Shown here: positions 1 to 5,570 of the stretch, in pieces
Numbering within the stretch: the stretch's first letter is position 1
Layout of the letters: the number at the start of each line of letters is the position of its first letter
Assembly: GCA_002085285.1 (NCBI GenBank)
Contig: NATK01000077.1
Coordinates: forward strand, 1-6,848
Direction: 5' to 3'
Source: Candidatus Latescibacteria bacterium 4484_7
GTDB lineage: Bacteria; Krumholzibacteriota; Krumholzibacteriia; Krumholzibacteriales; Krumholzibacteriaceae
Length of the DNA stretch: 6,848 bases
Notes under the pieces: model-generated
What the model saw: only the letters and a program-made list of their open reading frames with translations
What the model was told of the DNA's origin: nothing
The model's database searches: none
Translations under genes and position numbers: made by a program

Positions 1-2
1 GG

Positions 3-65
3 CTAATGGTTATTGCCGGTAAGTCTCAAATCATTGATATTGTCGCTATCTCGATCGGAAGGTGA
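3..65 (+). CDS. Possible C-terminal end of an upstream gene (partial)
   Basis: The third plus-strand frame is open from the window edge to a TGA at 63-65, giving about 20 residues (beginning LMVIAGKSQ, ending AISIGR). The other two plus frames hit stops within the first 21 bases. The stop lies 3 bases before the TTG start of the next gene, a spacing typical of translationally coupled operon genes, and the ribosome binding site of that next gene (57-64) would lie inside this tail. I do not recognise the family from so short a piece. It could also be non-coding leader sequence. Confidence 0.4.
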   Translation, partial: LMVIAGKSQIIDIVAISIGR

Positions 66-68
66 AAC

Positions 69-1427
69 TTGCGTCTTTCAGACAATCTTATGGTGAGTGT
101 GTCGGGAGTCAGAGGGCTGGTTGGTGTGGATATGAATCCCGAGGTCGCAGCCCGGTTCACCGCAGCGTTTTCGCGTCATACGGGGTGCAAGACGGTTGTA
201 ATCGGAAGAGACACAAGACCGTCAGGAGCCTATCTCGCAGAGAGCGTGATTGCTGCGCTTAGATTCAATGGAGTTTCGGTCATAGATATCGGAATATCGG
301 CTACGCCAACCGTTGAACTGATGGTGAAAGAGCTGAAGGCGGACGGAGGAATAATCATAACTGCGAGCCATAACGGGCCTGAATGGAATGCCTTGAAGTT
401 TCTAAACAGTGAAGGTGAGTTTCCCAGCAGTAGTGTTATTGAAGCAATAAAAAAGCTTGTGGAAAGCGACGAATCACTCTTCAGAGACGAACAGAGATTC
501 GGTTCTCTCGTTTCTGAAGAAGGCGCAGACAGCAGGCATATTAGCAGGATTCTCGAACTCGACATCATGGATAGAAGCGAGATAGCAGACGCTGGCTTCA
601 GCGCTGTAGTGGACTGTGTCAATGGGGGCGGCAGCCGAATCGTTCCGGCTCTTCTCAGAAGTCTCGGCGTTGATGTGAAGGAGCTCTTTACCGACATCGA
701 TGCTCCGTTTCCACATGTTCCTGAGCCACGCCCGGAGAACCTTATAGAACTATCTGAGACGATGAAACGAGTTTCAGCCGATATAGGTTTTGCCGTAGAT
801 CCGGATGCCGACAGATTGGTATTGGCGGATGCAGTCAAGGGGGTGCGGAGTGAAGAGCTTACGCTGGCTCTTGTCGTAGATTTCGTTCTTTCTCGGGAAA
901 AGGGTCCCGTGGTAGTGAACATGTCGACGTCCCGCATTATTGATGACATATGCGCCTCTCACGGCGTTCCCTTATACCGCTCGAAGGTCGGCGAAGCGAA
1001 CGTCTCAGAGATGATGAAGGATGTGGGTGCTGTTGTAGGTGGGGAGGGAAACGGTGGAGTGATATATCCTGGACTCCATTATGGCAGGGATGCGATGGTC
1101 GGGATGGCATTGATACTGCGATACCTCGTGGGCGAGAATGCATCTTTCGCCGAAAAGCTTGATTTATTCGACCGCTATACGATCGTCAAAAAAAAGGTTC
1201 CTTTTAATGGGAACCTCGACGATGTATTCGTTCAGTTGGAAAATGATTTTCGAGGCAAGATTTCTACGCTGGATGGAATAAGAATTGATATGGATGAAGG
1301 TTGGATTCATGTAAGGAAATCGAACACGGAACCTGTGGTTCGTATAATCGCCGAAGCCCGTAAGAAAGAAAGGGCGGAAGAACTCGTCGGCAGAGTTGAA
1401 AAGATCTTAGAGCGTTCGAGCTTATAG
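69..1427 (+). CDS. glmM: Phosphoglucosamine mutase-like alpha-D-phosphohexomutase
   Basis: The likely reaction is interconversion of glucosamine-6-phosphate and glucosamine-1-phosphate in the cytoplasm, on the route to UDP-GlcNAc. The 452 residues carry all four phosphohexomutase signatures: the phosphoserine loop TASHNGPEWN with catalytic Ser100, the Mg-binding loop DPDADR (244-249), the sugar-binding loop GGEGNGG (324-330), and the phosphate-binding loop RKSNTEPVVR (416-425). The N-terminus (VSGVRG near residue 11) is of the archaeal/FCB-type subfamily, not the classical FGTDGIRG GlmM. Substrate choice among glucosamine, glucose and mannose phosphates is therefore not certain from sequence; the glmS gene next door favours glucosamine. 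The TTG start is the most upstream possible because an in-frame TGA sits at 63-65, and a GGAAGGTG ribosome binding site (57-64) precedes it by 4 bases. An in-frame ATG at 90 would remove 7 residues but has no better site. One oddity is Gly103 where the serine loop usually has Pro. Confidence 0.88.
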   Translation: MRLSDNLMVSVSGVRGLVGVDMNPEVAARFTAAFSRHTGCKTVVIGRDTRPSGAYLAESVIAALRFNGVSVIDIGISATPTVELMVKELKADGGIIITASHNGPEWNALKFLNSEGEFPSSSVIEAIKKLVESDESLFRDEQRFGSLVSEEGADSRHISRILELDIMDRSEIADAGFSAVVDCVNGGGSRIVPALLRSLGVDVKELFTDIDAPFPHVPEPRPENLIELSETMKRVSADIGFAVDPDADRLVLADAVKGVRSEELTLALVVDFVLSREKGPVVVNMSTSRIIDDICASHGVPLYRSKVGEANVSEMMKDVGAVVGGEGNGGVIYPGLHYGRDAMVGMALILRYLVGENASFAEKLDLFDRYTIVKKKVPFNGNLDDVFVQLENDFRGKISTLDGIRIDMDEGWIHVRKSNTEPVVRIIAEARKKERAEELVGRVEKILERSSL

Positions 1428-1476
1428 GGTGTTTTTCCGTGTGCCTATGCAGTTTCACGAATGTGAGCATGCTTAA

Positions 1477-1497
1477 AGTGCAAACAAGCAGTGCAAA
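1477..1497 (+). repeat. Short direct repeat in the glmM-glmS gap
   Basis: The octamer AGTGCAAA occurs at 1477-1484 and again at 1490-1497, one and a half helical turns or so apart and just upstream of the glmS ribosome binding site (AAGGAG, 1498-1503). A palindrome AGCATGCT lies at 1466-1473. The 85-base gap has no terminator-like hairpin, so glmM and glmS are probably co-transcribed. The repeat could be a protein- or RNA-binding site or chance; there is no family knowledge to decide. Confidence 0.2.
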
Positions 1498-1512
1498 AAG
1501 GAGCAAAACGAT

Positions 1513-3345
1513 ATGTGCGGCATAATAGGGTATATCGGTCAGAGCAACGAAGTAGGAAAGATACTCATCGAAGGACTAAAGAGACTCGAGTATAGGGGAT
1601 ACGATTCGGCCGGAATAGCCATAGTGCGCGACGGTTCTCTCACATGGGAAAAAACCGCCGGTAAGATCGTGAAACTCGAAGAGAAGCTCAGGGGAACCGA
1701 TTTGAGCGGCAGCCTTGGAATAGCTCATACAAGATGGGCCACACACGGTGAGCCGAACAGGGTCAACGCTCATCCGCACTTGGATTGTGAAAAGAAGATA
1801 GCGCTCGTTCACAACGGAATAATAGAAAACTACAAGGTGCTCAAGCAGTCGCTCGAGGCTGAAGGTCACGAGTTCGAGACTGAGACGGACACCGAGGTGC
1901 TGGTTCATCTGATAGAGAAGTTTTACAAGGATGATGAGCTCGAGGTGGCAGTGCAAAAGGCTTTGAAGATGGTCGACGGTACATACGGAATCCTCGTCAT
2001 CGCCGCTGACGATCCTGACAAGCTTGTCGGAGCGAGGAACGGTTCGCCTATAGTCGTTGGAATAGGTGAAGGAGAGTGTTTTGTGGCGAGTGACGTCGCA
2101 GCTATACTAAAACATACACGTCAGGTCATCTATCTCGAAGACCACGAAATGATCGTCGCCACTCACGAAAGCTTCCATACGACGACGATCGAAAACGAGC
2201 ACGTCGATCACAATGTTCACGAGGTAGAATGGGACCTTGAAATGATCGAGAAGGGTGGATTCCCTCATTTCATGCTGAAGGAGATATTCGAGCAGCCCGA
2301 GACGATAAGGAACGCGATGAGGGGTCGTTTGATCTCCTCGACGGGAGATGCAAGACTCGGCGGGCTGAACATGACAGAAGAGGAGTTGCGGGCGATTAAA
2401 AGAATCGTTTTGATAGGTTGCGGCACAAGTTGGCACGCCGCTCTGATAGGCGAATACCTCATCGAGGAGATTGCGCGTATACCGGTCGAGGTCGAATATG
2501 CCAGCGAATTCCGCTATAGGAATCCGGTCATCGAGGATGGAACGCTCGTCTTCGCGATAAGCCAGTCGGGTGAAACTGTCGATACCCTGGCTGCGTTGAG
2601 GGAAGCTGAGAAGCGCGGTGCCCATTGCATGGGCATATGCAATGTCGTGGGAAGCACGATAGCCCGCGAGTCGCACGCAGGCGTGTATATTCATGCGGGT
2701 CCAGAGATAGGTGTAGCGTCGACCAAGGCCTTCACGTCTCAGATCACTGTACTGAGTCTCCTTGCGCTCGTCCTTGGCAGGATGAGGATGGTCTCGTCCA
2801 CCGAAGGTCAGAAGATCGTCAAGGCGTTACAGACTTTGCCCGATCAGGTGGCTGAGATCCTAAAATCGGATGACGAGGTCAAGAAGATAGCTGAGGCTTA
2901 CTATCAGCACAACAACTTCCTGTACCTCGGCAGGGGTGCCAACTATCCCGTAGCATTGGAAGGTGCTCTTAAACTCAAGGAGATTTCGTATGTCCACGCC
3001 GAGGGTTACCCCGCAGCCGAGATGAAGCACGGGCCGATCGCATTGATAGACGAGAATATGCCGGTCGTTTTCATTTGTCCGAAGGATAGCGCTTACAATA
3101 AGGTGATAGGAAACATAAATGAGGTGAAAGCCAGACAGGGCAAGGTGATCGCCATAACGAACAAGGGAAACAAGGATGTCATCGATATGGCCGATCATGT
3201 TATTTACATACCAAAAACACTCGATTTCCTCTATCCTGTTCTTGCAGTTATCCCCCTTCAGCTTCTCGCCTACCACATTGCCGTCCTGAGGGGGTGCAAT
3301 GTCGATCAACCGCGCAACCTGGCGAAGAGTGTGACGGTTGAGTAA
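1513..3345 (+). CDS. glmS: Glutamine--fructose-6-phosphate aminotransferase (isomerizing)
   Basis: This enzyme makes glucosamine-6-phosphate from fructose-6-phosphate using the amide nitrogen of glutamine, the committed step of the hexosamine pathway in the cytoplasm. Its 610 residues match the usual bacterial length of about 609. The N-terminal glutaminase domain (about 1-240) starts MCGIIGYIG, so Cys2 becomes the N-terminal nucleophile after Met removal. It also has RWATHG (74-79), HNGIIENY (100-107) and TDTE (125-128). Two SIS sugar-isomerase domains follow, with CGTSWHAA (303-310), SQSGETVDT (350-358), STKAFTSQ (403-410) and the active-site stretch around LKLKEISYVHAEGYPAAE (Glu490). The C-terminus ends DQPRNLAKSVTVE, the canonical tail with the catalytic Lys605. 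The ATG has AAGGAG at 1498-1503, 9 bases upstream. It lies 85 bases after glmM on the same strand. No glmS ribozyme is present in the leader. The gene is intact. Confidence 0.98.
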   Translation: MCGIIGYIGQSNEVGKILIEGLKRLEYRGYDSAGIAIVRDGSLTWEKTAGKIVKLEEKLRGTDLSGSLGIAHTRWATHGEPNRVNAHPHLDCEKKIALVHNGIIENYKVLKQSLEAEGHEFETETDTEVLVHLIEKFYKDDELEVAVQKALKMVDGTYGILVIAADDPDKLVGARNGSPIVVGIGEGECFVASDVAAILKHTRQVIYLEDHEMIVATHESFHTTTIENEHVDHNVHEVEWDLEMIEKGGFPHFMLKEIFEQPETIRNAMRGRLISSTGDARLGGLNMTEEELRAIKRIVLIGCGTSWHAALIGEYLIEEIARIPVEVEYASEFRYRNPVIEDGTLVFAISQSGETVDTLAALREAEKRGAHCMGICNVVGSTIARESHAGVYIHAGPEIGVASTKAFTSQITVLSLLALVLGRMRMVSSTEGQKIVKALQTLPDQVAEILKSDDEVKKIAEAYYQHNNFLYLGRGANYPVALEGALKLKEISYVHAEGYPAAEMKHGPIALIDENMPVVFICPKDSAYNKVIGNINEVKARQGKVIAITNKGNKDVIDMADHVIYIPKTLDFLYPVLAVIPLQLLAYHIAVLRGCNVDQPRNLAKSVTVE

Positions 3346-3393
3346 GTATTCTCTGTGACGGTGGAGTCGAAGTGTTGGACCGATTTAGAAAGC

Positions 3394-3400
3394 AGGAGGA
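3394..3400 (+). promoter_or_regulatory. Ribosome binding site fixing the ridA start
   Basis: A strong AGGAGGA lies 5 bases before the GTG at 3406. It decides against the in-frame GTG at 3355, which lies only 9 bases after the glmS stop codon, has no comparable site, and would add 17 residues (VESKCWTDLE...) foreign to the family. Confidence 0.8.
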
Positions 3401-3405
3401 CGACG

Positions 3406-3789
3406 GTGAAAAAGACTGTAAAGACAGGCAAGGCACCCGCAGCCGTTGGACCGTACAGCCAGGCGGTCAAAGCGGGCGGATTTCTCTTTATTTCAGGTCA
3501 GTTGGGTATCGATCCGGAGAGGGGTCGTCTGGTCGAGGGAGGTATCGAGGAACAGACGAAGATGGCATTGAAGAACATAGAAGCCATTCTCTCTGAGGTG
3601 GGGAGCAATATGGATGCTCTGGTAAAGACGACCGTATATTTGAAATCGATAGAAGATTTCGCGAAGATGAACGGCGTGTACGAGGGCTTCTTTTCTTCGG
3701 ATTTTCCTGCTCGCGCTGCATTCGAGGTGGCCAATCTACCTCTCGGAGCCCTTGTTGAAATAGAGGCTGTTGCTTATCTTCCCAAGTAA
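3406..3789 (+). CDS. ridA: RidA family enamine/imine deaminase (YjgF/YER057c/UK114)
   Basis: RidA proteins hydrolyse reactive enamine/imine intermediates, classically 2-aminoacrylate released by PLP-dependent enzymes, yielding ketoacids and ammonia. They are small cytoplasmic homotrimers. With the GTG at 3406 the product has 127 residues, the normal family length of about 128. Family signatures are APAAVGPYSQAV (about 10-21, including Tyr17 and Ser18), FISGQLGIDP (28-37), VYLKSIEDF (77-85), and PARAAFEVANLPLGALVEIEAVA (101-123 region). The key Arg is Arg103 and the conserved Glu is Glu120. The ligand-binding arginine and glutamate are both kept, so it fits the active RidA subgroup. It follows glmS by 60 bases with no terminator between them and is likely in the same operon. 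A functional link to glmS is not established; ridA is commonly found beside many amino-acid and amino-sugar genes. Confidence 0.93.
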   Translation: MKKTVKTGKAPAAVGPYSQAVKAGGFLFISGQLGIDPERGRLVEGGIEEQTKMALKNIEAILSEVGSNMDALVKTTVYLKSIEDFAKMNGVYEGFFSSDFPARAAFEVANLPLGALVEIEAVAYLPK

Positions 3790-3821
3790 GTATTTGCCGA
3801 AATCGAAGGTGTTCTTATCGC

Positions 3822-3919
3822 GGGAATGGATGGGTTCTGGTGAACCTCAAGGACTTCAAATCCTTCTGCTGGGTGCTAAAAACATCCGGGGTGGGTTCGA
3901 TTCCCACACATTCCCGCCA
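3822..3919 (+). tRNA. selC: tRNA-Sec, anticodon TCA (selenocysteine)
   Basis: The 98-base gene folds as a bacterial selenocysteine tRNA. The acceptor strands are 3822-3829 and 3908-3915 (7 Watson-Crick pairs plus a G-A apposition as the eighth). The D stem has 6 pairs, 3832-3837 with 3842-3847 (one G-U), closed by a 4-base loop TGGT. The anticodon stem is 3849-3853 with 3861-3865, loop CTTCAAA with anticodon TCA at 3856-3858. The long variable arm pairs 3869-3875 with 3883-3889. The T stem GTGGG/CCCAC (3891-3895, 3903-3907) encloses TTCGATT. The discriminator is G3916 and CCA is encoded (3917-3919). The long acceptor, six-pair D stem and tetraloop, and long variable arm separate tRNA-Sec from a suppressor or tRNA-Ser. 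It reads UGA codons when SelB and a SECIS element are present. No selA, selB or selD is in this window. It begins 32 bases after ridA. Confidence 0.95.
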
Positions 3920-3920
3920 A

Positions 3921-3949
3921 TTGGTTTTTATGTATATATCGAATAGAAT
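3921..3949 (+). promoter_or_regulatory. Possible sigma70-type promoter before the DUF5683 gene
   Basis: TTGGTT (3921-3926) is separated by 17 bases from TAGAAT (3944-3949), a reasonable vegetative promoter match directly downstream of the tRNA. A start of transcription would fall near 3956, giving an almost leaderless mRNA if translation begins at the ATG at 3960. The region is A+T rich, so such a match may be chance. Confidence 0.25.
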
Positions 3950-3959
3950 AGTTCCATTT

Positions 3960-4604
3960 ATGAGGCCTGCCTTCCTTGCAGTCTGCTTTGTTCTCATTAC
4001 GACTCGGGGTGCGATTGGAGAGAACGCTTTCTTCAGCTCAAACGTCTCTTGCGCGCGGGCAGAATATTTTTTGGCAGCGAATGTTGACTCTGCGAAGAGC
4101 CTGAGGAGGACGATCGGAGGAAAGAAACAAGACTCCAGACAATGGACGCCCGTCGAGCTGAAAGAGATCCTTTCCGAGCAAGCCGTTACACTTTCGAGAA
4201 AGGGCGGATGGAAGGAAAGGAAGAATCCCCGTCTTGCAATGCTCTGCGCAATTCTATTTCCAGGGCTGGGCCAGATGTACAACGAGAAGCCTCTCAAGGC
4301 GACTATAGCCATGGGTATCGAAACTTATTACCTGAGTCAGATCCTTTTGAACCATCGATATGCAAAGAGGGAAGAGGCGGTCAGGGACAGATACCTCCCG
4401 GGCACATATCATTACAACAACCACGATCTGTGGGTCGAGGAGTATAAGAACAGGGCGGTGGATTGGATATGGTGGTCGGGCGGCGCGATCTTTCTCATCG
4501 TCGTCGATGCATATGTCGATGCCAACCTGTTCGATATGCGCATGCACGTAAGTGCACGGGCGAAAGACGATGGTGTCGAATGCACCTTTGGCTTTGCATT
4601 CTAA
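3960..4604 (+). CDS. DUF5683-like envelope protein with signal peptide
   Basis: The product has 214 residues if translation starts at the ATG at 3960. A short hydrophobic segment (about 4-13, AFLAVCFVLI) after MRP suggests a signal peptide, with possible cleavage after ENA (23) or ARA (34). The body has the DUF5683 pattern: a hydrophobic stretch LAMLCAILFPGLGQMYN (92-108) with the PGLGQ.YN motif, a second one around 113-130, and a third ending in FLIVVDAYVDANLFD (178-192). A basic, charged linker (about 45-90) joins the signal region to this core. It is probably membrane-associated in the cell envelope; the biochemical role of the family is unknown. An ATG at 3930 would add 10 residues, and neither ATG has a clear ribosome binding site. 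The open frame also extends back to a GTG at 3840, but that lies within tRNA-Sec and is rejected. It precedes lepB by 128 bases on the same strand. Confidence 0.75.
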   Translation: MRPAFLAVCFVLITTRGAIGENAFFSSNVSCARAEYFLAANVDSAKSLRRTIGGKKQDSRQWTPVELKEILSEQAVTLSRKGGWKERKNPRLAMLCAILFPGLGQMYNEKPLKATIAMGIETYYLSQILLNHRYAKREEAVRDRYLPGTYHYNNHDLWVEEYKNRAVDWIWWSGGAIFLIVVDAYVDANLFDMRMHVSARAKDDGVECTFGFAF

Positions 4605-4722
4605 CAAAATATTGATTATTGTAATTCGAACTATTGATGGAACAAACGCGCGAGTTCTCGGGTATTAGACGAAAACTGCGTTATTTGTATATTTGTCCAA
4701 TGCAATATCGGATCGATTGATT

Positions 4723-4727
4723 GGAGG
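4723..4727 (+). promoter_or_regulatory. Ribosome binding site fixing the lepB start
   Basis: GGAGG lies 5 bases before the ATG at 4733. The in-frame TTG at 4721 overlaps this motif and would put the site inside the coding region, so the ATG is preferred. Confidence 0.8.
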
Positions 4728-4732
4728 ATGAA

Positions 4733-5341
4733 ATGGGGAAAAAGAAGGGGTTGCATGTAAAGAGGAAATCGAGCTTCCGCATGTGGGCGGAAGTGATTAT
4801 AGAAGCGGTGGTTCTCGCTTTGCTCGTTAGGGCACTTGTCATTCAAAGCTATCACATTCCTTCCGAATCTATGGAAGATACTCTGCTAAAGGGAGATTTC
4901 CTTTTCGCCAACAAGTTCGTCTATGGAGCCAAAATACCCTTTATAGATGCAAGGCTTCCCAAGGTGAGGGATCCAAAGCCGGGAGATGTGGTCATTTTCA
5001 AGTTTCCCAGGGATCCCAAGCAGAACTATATCAAGCGATGTGTGGCCGTCGAAGGGCAGACTGTCGAAGTAAAGGGAAAAAAGCTGTTCGTTGATGGCGT
5101 GGAGAAGAAGGAAAATTACACCAAATATATATACGGGGGGCGGATGAACTTTGGGCCTTACAGGGTGCCCAGGGGGTATATATTCGTAATGGGGGATAAT
5201 AGAGACAATAGCTACGACTCGAGATACTGGGGACCGCTGGACAAGAGACTCCTCAGAGGAGAGGCGATGTTCATCTACTTCTCCATTGATTGGAGAAGGC
5301 ATAGGATAAGGTTCAACAGGATAGGGAAGATCATACATTGA
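4733..5341 (+). CDS. lepB: Signal peptidase I
   Basis: Type I signal peptidase cleaves signal peptides from exported proteins at the outer face of the cytoplasmic membrane. The product has 202 residues, typical of the compact bacterial form. A basic N-terminus (KKK, KRK) is followed by a single membrane anchor (about 19-37). All S26 boxes are seen: HIPSESMEDTLLKGD with nucleophile Ser46, the PKPGDVVIFKFP stretch (81-92), YIKRCVAVEG with general-base Lys101, and the MGDNRDNSYDSRYWG box (153-167). Both residues of the Ser-Lys dyad are present, so it should be active. The gene stands 128 bases after the DUF5683 gene and is closed by a hairpin 18 bases after its stop. I found no convincing promoter in the A+T-rich gap before it, which may mean read-through from upstream. 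Confidence 0.97.
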   Translation: MGKKKGLHVKRKSSFRMWAEVIIEAVVLALLVRALVIQSYHIPSESMEDTLLKGDFLFANKFVYGAKIPFIDARLPKVRDPKPGDVVIFKFPRDPKQNYIKRCVAVEGQTVEVKGKKLFVDGVEKKENYTKYIYGGRMNFGPYRVPRGYIFVMGDNRDNSYDSRYWGPLDKRLLRGEAMFIYFSIDWRRHRIRFNRIGKIIH

Positions 5342-5359
5342 TCGGACTTGTACCCTGAC

Positions 5360-5382
5360 TCGAGCCGGTTGTTCCGGCTCGA
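5360..5382 (+). terminator. Intrinsic terminator-like hairpin after lepB
   Basis: A perfect 9-pair stem, TCGAGCCGG (5360-5368) with CCGGCTCGA (5374-5382), encloses the 5-base loop TTGTT. The stem begins 18 bases past the lepB stop. The following TCCTTCTAATATTT is T-rich but not a clean T run, so termination may be partial or helped by Rho. It separates the lepB unit from the hrcA unit. Confidence 0.7.
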
Positions 5383-5422
5383 TCCTTCTAATATTTGCTT
5401 GCTTGTTGCCGTATGACTCGAA

Positions 5423-5456
5423 TCACAGCATCAGTATTGCCTTTTACGTGCTGTGA
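5423..5456. repeat. Inverted repeat between lepB and hrcA
   Basis: TCACAGCA (5423-5430) and TGCTGTGA (5449-5456) are perfect 8-base inverted arms around an 18-base spacer that contains a further possible GTA/TAC pairing. There is no T run after it, so it is not a convincing terminator. It could be a second hairpin slowing read-through or a binding site for a dimeric regulator upstream of the hrcA promoter. The half-sites face opposite to a CRP site. Confidence 0.4.
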
Positions 5457-5501
5457 GATAGGCGAATCGCTTTGATTTCTATAAAAAATGTTTATGTTCG
5501 C

Positions 5502-5530
5502 TTGACAGAGGAGGCTGAAATTTCTACATT
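5502..5530 (+). promoter_or_regulatory. Sigma70-type promoter for the hrcA operon
   Basis: A perfect -35 box TTGACA (5502-5507) is followed by a 17-base spacer and a -10 box TACATT (5525-5530, four of six consensus bases). Transcription would start near 5537, placing the CIRCE element immediately downstream of the start, the usual arrangement for HrcA-controlled heat-shock operons. Confidence 0.72.
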
Positions 5531-5541
5531 CTCTTTGAAAA

Positions 5542-5568
5542 ATAGCAGTCTTATATAGGAAGTGCTAA
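5542..5568. promoter_or_regulatory. CIRCE operator (HrcA binding site)
   Basis: The CIRCE consensus is TTAGCACTC, 9 bases, GAGTGCTAA. Here the left half is ATAGCAGTC (5542-5550, 7 of 9), the spacer is exactly 9 bases (5551-5559), and the right half is AAGTGCTAA (5560-5568, 8 of 9). The element ends two bases before the hrcA ATG, and the right arm overlaps its ribosome binding region (AGGAAGTG, 5557-5564). HrcA bound here would block its own operon. Pairing in the mRNA could also shield the ribosome binding site. Confidence 0.85.
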
Positions 5569-5570
5569 CT

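Noticed and set aside
230..949. 239-residue minus-strand open frame opposite the mutase gene
   Set aside because: It is antisense to a gene with all family motifs, and its Ser/Thr/Leu-rich translation looks like a shadow frame with no recognisable domain.
1428..1512. glmS ribozyme/riboswitch in the glmS leader
   Set aside because: The gap is only 85 bases, shorter than the ribozyme, and I see neither its conserved core nor its nested pseudoknot helices.
2107..2694. 195-residue minus-strand open frame opposite glmS (and other antisense frames at 1576-1956 and 2860-3309)
   Set aside because: They are opposite a highly conserved glmS reading frame; no ribosome binding site or family motif supports them.
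3341..3794. Identical 10-mer AGTAAGTATT at the ends of glmS (3341-3350) and ridA (3785-3794)
   Set aside because: Both overlap stop codons and no further similarity extends on either side; most likely chance.
3840..3929. Upstream extension of the DUF5683-type frame to a GTG at 3840
   Set aside because: It lies inside the tRNA-Sec gene, and the extra residues would be read from tRNA sequence; the hydrophobic signal segment sits just after the ATGs at 3930/3960.
3919..3930. Terminator after tRNA-Sec (T run at 3925-3929)
   Set aside because: The preceding CCAATTGG is a palindrome with no room for a loop, so no stable hairpin precedes the T run.
4022..4080. Lipoprotein signal in the DUF5683-type protein (Cys9 or Cys31)
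   Set aside because: Cys9 lies inside the hydrophobic core and Cys31 (NVSC) lacks the Leu at -3 of a lipobox; an ordinary signal peptide fits better.
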